DNA from: Streptomyces curacoi
GTDB lineage: Bacteria > Actinomycetota > Actinomycetes > Streptomycetales > Streptomycetaceae
NCBI RefSeq assembly: GCF_001513975.1
Contig: NZ_KQ947986.1
Span: forward strand, 124,001 to 188,000
Direction of reading: 5' to 3'
Length of the DNA: 64,000 nucleotides
Shown: piece by piece, positions 1 through 7,793 of the stretch
Numbering within the stretch: position 1 is the stretch's first letter
How the letters are laid out: each line of letters opens with the position of its first letter
The notes under the pieces: model-generated
The model's database searches: none
Told to the model about the DNA's origin: nothing
The model's input: only the letters and a program-made list of their open reading frames with translations
Made by a program: the position numbers and the translations under genes

Positions 1-386
1 GCCCAGTGGGTGAGGGCGTAGTAGTCGGCGGTGGCCGAGCCCTGGGAGGGGTTGCCGGACGTGGGCCCGAAGGACACCAGGGACTGGACCCGGGCCTGAT
101 GTGTGCGAGCGGTCGTGTTGGCCGGAGTCGGGGTGAAGCGCGGTGCCAGCGGTACGGTCGCCGCGTTGAAGGCGAGGTCCGGGTCGTCGGCCGGACGCCA
201 GGACTTCAGGCTGCGCCAGGTGACGCCGGTGTCCGGGGTGCCGGAGGGCAGGGAGTCCGGATACCAGTAGGCGGCGTACGGCTGGAGGGTGGCGGTCTCG
301 GGCTTCGGTGCGGCCGCCGCGGGCAGCGAGGGCGACAGGGCGGCCGCGGCGCCGGCGAGCAGGACCGTGCGTCTGGTGGGGTTCAC
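1..386 (-). CDS. Secreted endo-beta-N-acetylglucosaminidase, GH85 (5' part only)
   Basis: The gene runs off the left window edge; about 128 N-terminal residues are visible. The GTG start at 386 shares the GTGA overlap with the stop of the upstream GH5 gene, so the two are probably translationally coupled. An N-terminal Arg pair (NPTRRTVLLAG) and an Ala-rich stretch look like a Tat-type signal. The mature N-terminus (QPYAAYWYPDSLPSG, later SFGPTSGNPSQGS) matches what I know of actinobacterial GH85 enzymes. These cut the GlcNAc-beta1,4-GlcNAc core of N-glycans outside the cell. The catalytic region is outside the window, so activity cannot be judged. The transporter and glycosidase neighbours support a glycan role. 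Confidence 0.8.
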   Translation of the reverse strand, partial: MNPTRRTVLLAGAAAALSPSLPAAAAPKPETATLQPYAAYWYPDSLPSGTPDTGVTWRSLKSWRPADDPDLAFNAATVPLAPRFTPTPANTTARTHQARVQSLVSFGPTSGNPSQGSATADYYALTHW

Positions 387-1651
387 GAGCGGGTGCCTCC
401 TGGGTGTCCTGGTGGGGCGGGGAGTACCTGATCGGGAGTGACGACCTCGGTGATGCCCCGCGCGGCCAGGTGTCCCTGGTCGTCCGTCCGGGTGTCGAGG
501 ACGGTGGTGGGGCGGGCGCCGTCGGCGGTGAGCCGGAAGTAGGCGTCGAAGACGGGGCCGCCCGGGGCGCAGGCCGAGCGCATGGCCGGGTCGGCGGGGA
601 CGACCAGCGCAGTGGTCCGGGTCGCGGGCTTGTACGCGTGCCGTTCCCGTGCCGCCCGCGCCAGCACACCGGCCGTGTCCTTGGGCCTGCGGTCGTTGGT
701 CAGCAGGCCCAGGCCGTACTCGAGTCCGGGGAAGTCGGCCAGCGCACGGGACACGTCGTGCGAGCACCACCAGGTGATGCCCCACAGGCCGGGGCAGTCC
801 ACAGCGTTCGCGACGGTCGCCTCGGTGAAGGCGGCGGCATGCTCGGGCGGGATGAGCGGTGCGGGCGCGCCGACCTCCTGGAGCCAGACGGGCCGGTGCG
901 GGTCGTCGGCCCAGGCCTTGCTCAGTTCGACGAGATACGCGGCGTGGTGCTCGGCCGGGACGGAAGTACGGCCGTGGCGCTGGGCGGTGCCGTTGAAGAC
1001 CCAGGAGTGCACGGCCGTGACGGCGCCGTGCCGGGCGGCCTGGGCCGGGGTGAACGGCTGGTCGTCCTGGTACCAGGTGGCGTCGTACTCGGCGTGCAGG
1101 TGCAGCCTGCCGGGGGCGCCCTCCTCGCAGGCGGCCAGCATGCGCGCCAGCCAGCGGTCGATCTCGTCCTCGGTCGCCCGGTCGGGGTCGGGATGCGGGC
1201 CGGCCGAGAACTGGTTGACCTCGTTGCCGAGTGTCATGCCGAGGAAGCCCGGGCGGTCGGCGAGCGCGGCGGCGAGGGTGCGCAGGTAGGCGGCCTGGCC
1301 GTCGAGCACGTCCGGGTCGGTGAAGAGGTTGCGCCGGTGCCAGGTCCGCGTCCAGGCCGGGAGGAAGTCGAAGCTGCTCAGGTGGCCCTGCAGGCCGTCC
1401 ACGTTGACGTCGAGGCCGCGTTCGGCGGCGGCGTCGACGAGCTGTACCAGCTGCTCGACGGCGCGATGGCGGATCAGGGTGCGGTTCGGCTGGAAGTACG
1501 GCCACAGCGCGAAGACCCGGATGTGGTCCAGGCCCAGCGCCGCGATGGAGTCGAGGTCGGCGCGTACGGAGTCGAGGTCGAAGTCGAGCCAGTGGTGGAA
1601 CCACCCTTCGCTCGGGGTGTAGTTGACGCCGAAGCGCACGGCAGCAGGCAT
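383..1651 (-). CDS. GH5-type beta-mannosidase-like glycoside hydrolase (GH5_18-like)
   Basis: 422 residues with no signal peptide, so probably cytoplasmic. The start FGVNYTPSEGWFHHW and WPYFQPNRT are typical of a GH5 TIM barrel. The two catalytic glutamates appear as LGNEVNQF (near residue 143, acid/base) and VWLQEVGAP (near residue 259, nucleophile). From memory, the closest subfamily is GH5_18, whose bifidobacterial member cuts Man-beta1,4-GlcNAc, the product left after GH85 action and mannose trimming. It lies between a sugar permease gene and the GH85 gene, overlapping the latter by four bases. The subfamily assignment is inference; membership of GH5 itself is well supported. The ATG at 1651 is used because homologous sequence begins there; upstream sequence in the same frame is shadow. 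Confidence 0.8.
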   Translation of the reverse strand: MPAAVRFGVNYTPSEGWFHHWLDFDLDSVRADLDSIAALGLDHIRVFALWPYFQPNRTLIRHRAVEQLVQLVDAAAERGLDVNVDGLQGHLSSFDFLPAWTRTWHRRNLFTDPDVLDGQAAYLRTLAAALADRPGFLGMTLGNEVNQFSAGPHPDPDRATEDEIDRWLARMLAACEEGAPGRLHLHAEYDATWYQDDQPFTPAQAARHGAVTAVHSWVFNGTAQRHGRTSVPAEHHAAYLVELSKAWADDPHRPVWLQEVGAPAPLIPPEHAAAFTEATVANAVDCPGLWGITWWCSHDVSRALADFPGLEYGLGLLTNDRRPKDTAGVLARAARERHAYKPATRTTALVVPADPAMRSACAPGGPVFDAYFRLTADGARPTTVLDTRTDDQGHLAARGITEVVTPDQVLPAPPGHPGGTRS

Positions 1652-1689
1652 GCGTGTCCTTGTGAGGGGGGTACGGGAGGTCAGGGAGG

Positions 1690-2601
1690 TCAGCCCTTGA
1701 CGGCGCCCTCGCCCACGCCGCGGAAGAAGTACCGCTGGAGACAGGCGAAGAGGGCGATCAGCGGCGCCACGGCGATGATCGTGCCCGCGGCGACGAGGCG
1801 TTCGTCGCCCGCGAAGGTGCCGTGCAGATAGTTGAGGCCGATGGTCAGCGTGAACCTGGAGGGGTCGCTCAGCACGATGAGGGGCCACAGGAAGTCGTCC
1901 CAGGCGCCCATGAAGGCGAAGATCGCGACGACGGCGATCGTTCCCTTCACGGACGGCAGGGCGATGCGCAGGAACCGCTGCCAGACGTTGGCGCCGTCGA
2001 CGTAGGCCGCCTCCTCGATCTCGTACGGCAGGTTGAGGAAGGCGTTGCGCATCAGCAGCACGTTCAGGGCGCTGATGCAGCCCGGCAGGACGACACCGAC
2101 GAGGGTGTTGTTGAGGCCGAGCTCCCGCATGGTCGTGAACTGGGCGATGATGATGCCCTCCACCGGCACGAGCATCGCGAGGATGAAGACGAGGGTGGCC
2201 ACGCGTCGGCCCCGGTAGCGCAGCCGGGCGAGGGCGTAGCCGGCGAGTGCCGAGCCGACGCAGTTGGTGACGACGTTGGCGGTGGCGACCTTCAGCGAGT
2301 TGAGGGCGTAGTCCCAGACGGGGATGGTGTCGGCGACCCGCTCGTAGTTGTGCAGGGTGGGGTCGCCGGGCAGGAACTTCGGCGGGGAGCTGAAGATGTC
2401 CTCGGTGGGGCCCTTGAGCGAGGTCGACAGCTGCCAGAGGAACGGGCCGACGGTGAGGGCGAGTACGGCGAGCAGCAGCAGGTAGCGCAGGACGAGCTCC
2501 CACACTCGTATGCGGCGGCCGTGCTCGTCGGTGACGCGGGGGGCACGGGCGAGGGCCGGCGGCCTCGCAGCGGCGGGCCGTACCTTCTCCAGCGCGCTCA
2601 T
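1690..2601 (-). CDS. Sugar ABC transporter permease (MalG/CUT1 type)
   Basis: 303 residues with a basic N-terminus followed by about six membrane segments. The ABC permease EAA loop is visible as EEAAYVDGANVWQRF followed by LRIALP, where an ATPase docks. The ATG at 2601 overlaps the stop of the upstream permease (ATGA), showing an operon. The order binding protein, permease, permease, hydrolases is typical of Streptomyces carbohydrate uptake operons. No ATPase gene is present; such systems usually share the MsiK ATPase encoded elsewhere. The substrate is inferred from the neighbours to be an N-glycan-derived oligosaccharide. Confidence 0.9.
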   Translation of the reverse strand: MSALEKVRPAAARPPALARAPRVTDEHGRRIRVWELVLRYLLLLAVLALTVGPFLWQLSTSLKGPTEDIFSSPPKFLPGDPTLHNYERVADTIPVWDYALNSLKVATANVVTNCVGSALAGYALARLRYRGRRVATLVFILAMLVPVEGIIIAQFTTMRELGLNNTLVGVVLPGCISALNVLLMRNAFLNLPYEIEEAAYVDGANVWQRFLRIALPSVKGTIAVVAIFAFMGAWDDFLWPLIVLSDPSRFTLTIGLNYLHGTFAGDERLVAAGTIIAVAPLIALFACLQRYFFRGVGEGAVKG

Positions 2602-3491
2602 GACTCGTCCCTCCGGTCGGCGCGCAGCACGAGCAGCATCAGGGCGACGGTGACGACGAAGACGACGACCGAGATGGCCGAGGCATAGCCGACGCGGCCG
2701 GTCAGGCCGGTGCCGGTGCGCTGGACGAGCATGACGAGGGTGGTGTCCTCGCCCGCCGGTCCGCCGCTCGGGCCGGCCATCAGGTACACCTCGGAGAAGA
2801 CCTTGAAGGCGGCGACCGAGGAGAGCGCTCCGACCAGGACCATGGTGGAACGCACGGCGGGCACGGTGACCGTGAGGAAGCGGCGGACCGCGCCGGCTCC
2901 GTCCACGGCCGCCGCCTCGTGCAGTTCGCGGGGGACGTTGGCGAGCGCGGCCAGATAAATGATCATGTAGTAGCCGAGCCCCTTCCAGACCATGACGGTC
3001 ATCGCGCTCAGCAGGAGCAGCCACTGGTCGCTGAGAAAGCCGACCCGGCCGACCCCGACCGTCTCCAGCAGGGAGTTCACCAGGCCGCGTTCGTCGAGCA
3101 GCCACACCCAGATCAGCCCGACCACGACGATCGAGGCGACGACCGGGGTGTAGAAGGCGGACCGGAAGAAGGTGATGCCGGGGATGTTCTTCTGCACGAG
3201 CAGCGCGAGCAGCAGGGGCAGTACGACGAGGGCGGGGACGACTCCGACGACGTACAGCGTGCTGTTGCGCAGGCCGATCCAGAACATCTCGTCGTTCAGC
3301 AGCTCGCGGAAGTTAGCGAGGCCGACGAACCGCCCCGGGACCAGGGTGCGCCGGTCCGTGAAAGCGTTGACCAGGGTGGAGACGAACGGGTAGAGGATGA
3401 AGGCGCCGGTGATCAGCAGCCCCGGCGCGGCGAACAGCCACGGGCTGACGGGCAGTTGGCGCCGCACCCGGGAGACGGTCGACATGGCCAT
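2598..3491 (-). CDS. Sugar ABC transporter permease (MalF/CUT1 type)
   Basis: 297 residues with a short basic N-terminus and about six hydrophobic spans (first around residues 18-40). The EAA loop reads HEAAAVDGAGAVRRF followed by LTVTVP. It forms the heterodimeric membrane channel with the permease encoded just downstream, with which it overlaps by four bases. The start at 3491 (MAMSTV) lies six bases after the stop of the binding-protein gene; the internal ATG at 3485 is an equally possible start. Confidence 0.9.
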   Translation of the reverse strand: MAMSTVSRVRRQLPVSPWLFAAPGLLITGAFILYPFVSTLVNAFTDRRTLVPGRFVGLANFRELLNDEMFWIGLRNSTLYVVGVVPALVVLPLLLALLVQKNIPGITFFRSAFYTPVVASIVVVGLIWVWLLDERGLVNSLLETVGVGRVGFLSDQWLLLLSAMTVMVWKGLGYYMIIYLAALANVPRELHEAAAVDGAGAVRRFLTVTVPAVRSTMVLVGALSSVAAFKVFSEVYLMAGPSGGPAGEDTTLVMLVQRTGTGLTGRVGYASAISVVVFVVTVALMLLVLRADRRDES

Positions 3492-3497
3492 CGCGCG

Positions 3498-4790
3498 CTA
3501 CCCCTGCTGCTGAAGCAGCGTGTTGCAGGCCTTGACAGCGTTGTCGAGGGCTTCCTCGGGGCTCTCCTTGCCCTGCAACGCCTTCGCGACCTCGTTGCGC
3601 AGCGCGGTCTTCATCTGCTCGCTGAACAGCACCGGCGTGTAATTGACGGCGTTCTTCAGCGACTTGGCGGCGGCGACGCGCACCCGCGTCTCGTCCGTCC
3701 CGTCCTGCTTGGTGAAGTACGGGTCGTCGAGGGAACCGGCGGTGCTCGGGAAGATGGCCACCTTCTTCGCGAACGACATCTGGTGCTCGGCGTCGGTGAC
3801 GTAGTGGGCGAAGGCGACCGCGGCGGGCGTGCGCTTGGTCTGCGCGTTCACCATCACCCCCATCACATACATGTTGACGTGCCCGGTGCTGGTGATCTGG
3901 TCGGTGATGCCGATGTTCTTGTAGAGGTTCGGCGCCTGCTTCTTGAAGTTGCCGAGGTCCAGGGCGCTGCCGGGGTTCATGGCGACGGCCCCGGTGAGGA
4001 ACTTCTTGCCGGACGACTCGGGGGTGGCGGTCAGCGCCTGCGGGTCGAGCGCCCTGGCGTCGTACAGCTCCTTGTACCTGGTGAGGAGTTCGACTCCCTT
4101 GGCGTCGTTGAAGGAGAAGGCGGTGCCTTCCTTGTTCATGAGCTGGACGCCGTAGCGGCCGAAGTCCTCGATGGTGGGCACGTTGGCGAGCGTGGCGACC
4201 TTTCCGTCGGTCTTCTTCGCCATCTGCAGGGCCGCGGCGAAGACCTCGTCGTACGTCTTCGGGGGCCGGTCGGGGTCGAGTCCGGCCTCCTCGAAGAGGG
4301 ACTTGTTGTAGAAGAGCGGGCCGGTGTTGAGGTACCAGGGGAAGGCGTACGTCCCCTTCATGCCCGGTATCCGATGGCTGGCCCAGGCTCCTTTCAGATA
4401 CTCCTTCTCGTACCGCCCGGCCGCCTTGTCGAGGTCGAGCGCGAGGCCGGCCTTGGCCAGCGGGGCCACCAGGTCCGGTGAGACGTTGACGACGTCGGGC
4501 AGGGTGCCGCCCGCCGCATCCGCGCTGATCTTGTCGGCGTAGCCCTCGGCGGGCTGGTCGATCCACTTCACCCGGGTGCCGGGGTACTTCTTCTCGAAGT
4601 CGGCGATCAGGCCCTCGAAGTAGTCCTTGAAGTTGGCGCGCAGGTTCCAGGTCTGGAAGGTGATGTCGCCCTCGATCTTGCCGGAGGCGTCGGCCGTGCC
4701 GCCGTCGCCGCCCGACGAGCCGCAGGCGCTGAGCGGCAGGACGACACAGACGGCGAATGCGGCAGCGAGGGCTCTACGGGAAATGGGCAC
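3498..4790 (-). CDS. Extracellular sugar-binding lipoprotein of ABC importer
   Basis: 430 residues. The N-terminus has Arg residues, a hydrophobic stretch and the lipobox LSAC, followed by a Gly/Ser/Asp-rich linker, so the mature protein is a membrane-anchored lipoprotein. The body (FQTWNLRANFKDYFEG, YLNTGPLFYNKSLFEEAG) is a family 1 solute-binding protein of the CUT1 class. The GTG start at 4790 is preceded by AAAGGAGG. It is the first gene of the leftward operon, and the region upstream holds the CATTAG elements next to the LacI gene, so it is likely the main regulated promoter. The ligand is not determinable from sequence; N-glycan pieces are the best guess from neighbours. Confidence 0.9.
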   Translation of the reverse strand: MPISRRALAAAFAVCVVLPLSACGSSGGDGGTADASGKIEGDITFQTWNLRANFKDYFEGLIADFEKKYPGTRVKWIDQPAEGYADKISADAAGGTLPDVVNVSPDLVAPLAKAGLALDLDKAAGRYEKEYLKGAWASHRIPGMKGTYAFPWYLNTGPLFYNKSLFEEAGLDPDRPPKTYDEVFAAALQMAKKTDGKVATLANVPTIEDFGRYGVQLMNKEGTAFSFNDAKGVELLTRYKELYDARALDPQALTATPESSGKKFLTGAVAMNPGSALDLGNFKKQAPNLYKNIGITDQITSTGHVNMYVMGVMVNAQTKRTPAAVAFAHYVTDAEHQMSFAKKVAIFPSTAGSLDDPYFTKQDGTDETRVRVAAAKSLKNAVNYTPVLFSEQMKTALRNEVAKALQGKESPEEALDNAVKACNTLLQQQG

Positions 4791-4876
4791 AGTGAACCGG
4801 CCTCCTTTGCGGGCGAGTTGGCCAATGAGGCAGACCCTGCACGCCGCTCCACGGGCCCGTCAATGGCTCTCACGGA

Positions 4877-4936
4877 GCTAATTTCATTAGTGACTAATAC
4901 GCATTAGGGCAACTGAGCTGAACCGCATTAGTGCAT
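4877..4936. promoter_or_regulatory. Probable LacI-family operator cluster (three CATTAG boxes)
   Basis: In the gap between the divergent binding-protein and LacI genes, CATTAG occurs at 4885, 4902 and 4926. The perfect palindrome ATTAGT-G-ACTAAT lies at 4886-4898. An inverted CTAAT half-site at 4879 adds a further arm. Placement between the regulator and the genes it probably controls fits autoregulation and local repression. Binding by the adjacent regulator is inferred. Confidence 0.6.
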
Positions 4937-4975
4937 ACTGCTCCGGGAATGCGTCGCCGGAATGGGGGAATGGCC

Positions 4976-6022
4976 ATGTCGGGCAAGCGGTCACCGGCCC
5001 GTCGGCCGACGATGAAGGACATAGCGCGGCACGCCGGGGTCTCCCAGAGCGCGGTCTCCTTCGCCCTGAACGGCCGGCCCGGGGTGTCGGAGGAGACCCG
5101 TGACCGGGTGCGGCGGGTCGCCGAGGAACTGGGGTGGCGGCCCAGCACGGCGGCACGCGCACTGTCCGGGGAGGGCGCGGCGACGGTCGGCTTCGTGCTG
5201 GCGCGTCCGGCCGACACACTCGGAGTGGACTCCTTCTTCCTGCAACTCGTCTCGGGCATCCAGGAGGTGCTGGCGGAGCGTCATCTCGGCCTGCTGTTCC
5301 AGGTGGTCGAGGACATCGGCGACGAGTGCGCGGTGTACCGGCGCTGGTGGGCCGAGCACCGCGTGGACGGCGTCCTTGTGGTCGACCCGCGCACCGACGA
5401 TCCCCGCCCCGACCTGCTCGACGAACTCGGTCTGCCCGCCGTGGTGATCGGCGGCGCGCCCGACGAACGCCACCCCGGCCTCTCGACCGTCTGGGCCGAC
5501 GACGCGGGCGCGATGGCGTCGGTCGTGGACGGCCTGTACGCCCTCGGCCACCGGCGGATCGTGCACATCGCCGGGCTGCCGGGGCTCGCCCACACCGAAC
5601 GCCGAGTCCGCACACTGCGCGCCGAGGCCGGGCGGCGCGGTCTGTCCGAGGTGGAGTCGGTCAGCACCGACTACTCCGACGCCGAGGGCGCGGCTGTCAC
5701 CTGCCGGGTGCTGAAGAGGCCCGCTCCCCCGACGGCCCTGATCTACGACAACGACGTGATGGCCGTCGCCGGGGCCGCCACCGCCGCCGAACTGGGCTTC
5801 TCGGTACCGGCGGACGTCTCGGTGGTGTCCTGGGAGGACTCGGCGCTGTGCCGCATGGTCAAGCCCTGGCTGTCCGCGCTGTCCCGGGACAGCGTGGCGT
5901 TCGGACGCACGGCGGCCCGTGAACTGACGGCTCTCCTCGACGGAGGCTCGGCACGGGCGGTGCGGGTGCCGGTGCCGCGGTTGGTCGAGCGGGGCAGTAC
6001 GGGGGTGGCCCGGGACGCGTGA
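4976..6022 (+). CDS. LacI-family transcriptional regulator
   Basis: 348 residues. The N-terminal helix-turn-helix is clear (MKDIARHAGVSQSAVSFALN, then GRPGVSEETRDRV with the hinge helix). It is followed by a periplasmic-binding-protein-like sensor domain ending in the usual dimer region (WEDSALCRMVKPWLSALSRD). The ATG at 4976 is chosen because a GGGGG ribosome site lies six bases before it; upstream in-frame GTG/ATG codons lack one and overlap the operator region. Transcribed divergently from the glycan uptake operon, it is likely the local sugar-responsive repressor. The effector is unknown. Confidence 0.9.
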   Translation: MSGKRSPARRPTMKDIARHAGVSQSAVSFALNGRPGVSEETRDRVRRVAEELGWRPSTAARALSGEGAATVGFVLARPADTLGVDSFFLQLVSGIQEVLAERHLGLLFQVVEDIGDECAVYRRWWAEHRVDGVLVVDPRTDDPRPDLLDELGLPAVVIGGAPDERHPGLSTVWADDAGAMASVVDGLYALGHRRIVHIAGLPGLAHTERRVRTLRAEAGRRGLSEVESVSTDYSDAEGAAVTCRVLKRPAPPTALIYDNDVMAVAGAATAAELGFSVPADVSVVSWEDSALCRMVKPWLSALSRDSVAFGRTAARELTALLDGGSARAVRVPVPRLVERGSTGVARDA

Positions 6023-6094
6023 CGGCCTCGCGCCCTCTCCATCGGGACGCCCGCATCGCGTCACCACCCCCGGGCGGGCAGCACGGCGCCGCCG

Positions 6095-6211
6095 TCATCC
6101 GGCAGACAGCATCGCGGCCAGGGCGTTCGGCACGGCGGTGAACAGGTCGTCGTAGGAGCCCTGAATCTCGCCCATGCGCCCTGTCCAGCCCGCGCCGCCC
6201 GCCTCGGTCAT
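6095..6211 (-). CDS. Possible 38-aa coupled mini-ORF or gene remnant
   Basis: A short frame starts with ATG overlapping the fucosidase stop (ATGA). It encodes a 38-residue peptide ending DDLFTAVPNALAAMLSAG. I do not recognise it. It could be a real coupled small protein, or the truncated start of a lost downstream gene. The only support is the overlap geometry, so this is weak. Confidence 0.25.
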   Translation of the reverse strand: MTEAGGAGWTGRMGEIQGSYDDLFTAVPNALAAMLSAG

Positions 6212-7770
6212 CCGATGGGGACCGCCTGCGACCGGTACAGGCGGAACTCCGCGAGCCGCGCCGCGGCGCGCGAACCGGTCACCCGTACCCGCCACCGCCG
6301 GGCCCGCACCGGCGCCGCCAGCAACAGGATCCGGCTCGCGCCGATCGTCCCGGCCCGGGTCACCTCCGTCCAGGCACCCTCGCGGTGCGCCTCGACGACG
6401 AAGCTCTCCACCTGCTGCCCGTACCCGATGTCCTCCGCCAGCCGGATCCGGTCCACCTCCCGCTCCCTGCCCAGGTCGACGGTGACACGGCCCGGCGAGA
6501 CGGTGGTCCGGGCGCCGCGCGCCAGGTCCTCCGGGAGTTCCCGGTCCACGCGTTCGCGGAACTCCCGCAACCGCGCCACGTCGGCGGCGGGCAGCAGGCC
6601 GTGCGTGTCCGGCGGGATGTTGAGCAGGAGCACCGAGTTGCGGCCCACCGACCGGAAGTAGATGTCCCTCAACTGGTCGACGCTCTTCGGGTGTTGGTCG
6701 GCGTGGTAGAACCAGCCGTCCCGGATGGACACGTCGCACTCGGCCGGCCACCACTGGAGGTGGTCGGCCACGGGCCGGGCCTTCACGAGGGCGTCCCTGC
6801 TGCCCATGTCCGGGGCGTCGTAGGACAGCGCGTAGTCCGTCCGGCCGTAGTCCTTCTCCCGCACCGGCACGACGCTCCACTCGTCCTCCCGGGCCAGCCC
6901 GCCCTCGTCGCCGACCCAGCGCACGTCGGGGCCGGACACGGCGATCACGGCACCGGGCGCGAGCGAGCGGACGAGGGTGTACCAGCTGTCCCAGTCGTAC
7001 TTCTCCACCTTGTCCGGCGGGATGCGCCCCTGCGCGCCGTCGAACCACACCTCGTCGACCGGGCCGTACTCGGTGAGGACCTCGTAGAGCTGGTTGAGCA
7101 TGTGGGCGCCGTAGTCGGTGGCCGGGAGGGTGTACGACCGTGCCGGCGTGCGGTCGTCCCCTTCGACCGGGGCGGGGATCGTGCGGTCGGCGCGGGCGCT
7201 GCCGTTGGCGTACACGCCGTGGAGGTACTGGTTCTCGTCGGCGGGCGAGATGTAGACGCCGACCTTGATGCCGTGCCGCCTCATGGAGTCGGCGAAGGAA
7301 CGCAGGACATCGCCCCGGCCTTCGCGCCAACTGCTCGACGCCACCGAGTGGTTGGTGTAGCGGGACGGGTAGAGCACGAAGCCGTCGTGGTGCTTGACGG
7401 TGAGGATGGCGAGCCGGAAGCCGCCGTCGCGCAGGGCTCGGGCCCACTGGTCGGTGTCGAGGCCGACCGGCTGGAACACGTCCGGGTCCTCGTCGCCGGT
7501 GCCCCATTCCAGGCCGGTGAAGGTGTTCACGCCGAAGTGCAGGAAGGCGGTGCGTTCCAGGCGCTGCCAGGCGATCTGCCGTGCGGTGGGCCGGACTTGG
7601 GAGGCCTTGCGGACCAGGTCGGCCTCGGTGTCGTCGGGGCTGACGGGGATGCGGTAACGGGGGTCTTCCGTGGCGGCGGGTGCCCGGTGTGCCGCCAGGG
7701 CGGGTCCGGTGGCGCCGGTCGCGGCGAGGACGGCGGCTGTGGCGATGAAGACACGTCGGGAAACGGCCAT
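6208..7770 (-). CDS. Secreted alpha-L-fucosidase, GH29
   Basis: 520 residues. Residues 1-27 carry SRRVF plus a hydrophobic Ala-rich stretch, a Tat-like export signal. The GH29 barrel shows FLHFGVNTF, VKHHDGFVLYPS (substrate-binding His pair near 127) and EVWFDGAQG, where Asp244 is the expected nucleophile. The C-terminal 100 residues (VDLGREREVDRIRL, ending WRVRVTG) look like an F5/8-type (CBM32-like) carbohydrate-binding domain. It would remove fucose from glycans, including core fucose. It lies 23 bases after the GH20 gene on the same strand, so the two probably share a transcript. Confidence 0.88.
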   Translation of the reverse strand: MAVSRRVFIATAAVLAATGATGPALAAHRAPAATEDPRYRIPVSPDDTEADLVRKASQVRPTARQIAWQRLERTAFLHFGVNTFTGLEWGTGDEDPDVFQPVGLDTDQWARALRDGGFRLAILTVKHHDGFVLYPSRYTNHSVASSSWREGRGDVLRSFADSMRRHGIKVGVYISPADENQYLHGVYANGSARADRTIPAPVEGDDRTPARSYTLPATDYGAHMLNQLYEVLTEYGPVDEVWFDGAQGRIPPDKVEKYDWDSWYTLVRSLAPGAVIAVSGPDVRWVGDEGGLAREDEWSVVPVREKDYGRTDYALSYDAPDMGSRDALVKARPVADHLQWWPAECDVSIRDGWFYHADQHPKSVDQLRDIYFRSVGRNSVLLLNIPPDTHGLLPAADVARLREFRERVDRELPEDLARGARTTVSPGRVTVDLGREREVDRIRLAEDIGYGQQVESFVVEAHREGAWTEVTRAGTIGASRILLLAAPVRARRWRVRVTGSRAAARLAEFRLYRSQAVPIG

Positions 7771-7793
7771 GGGACGGCTCCTCGGGTCGGGGC

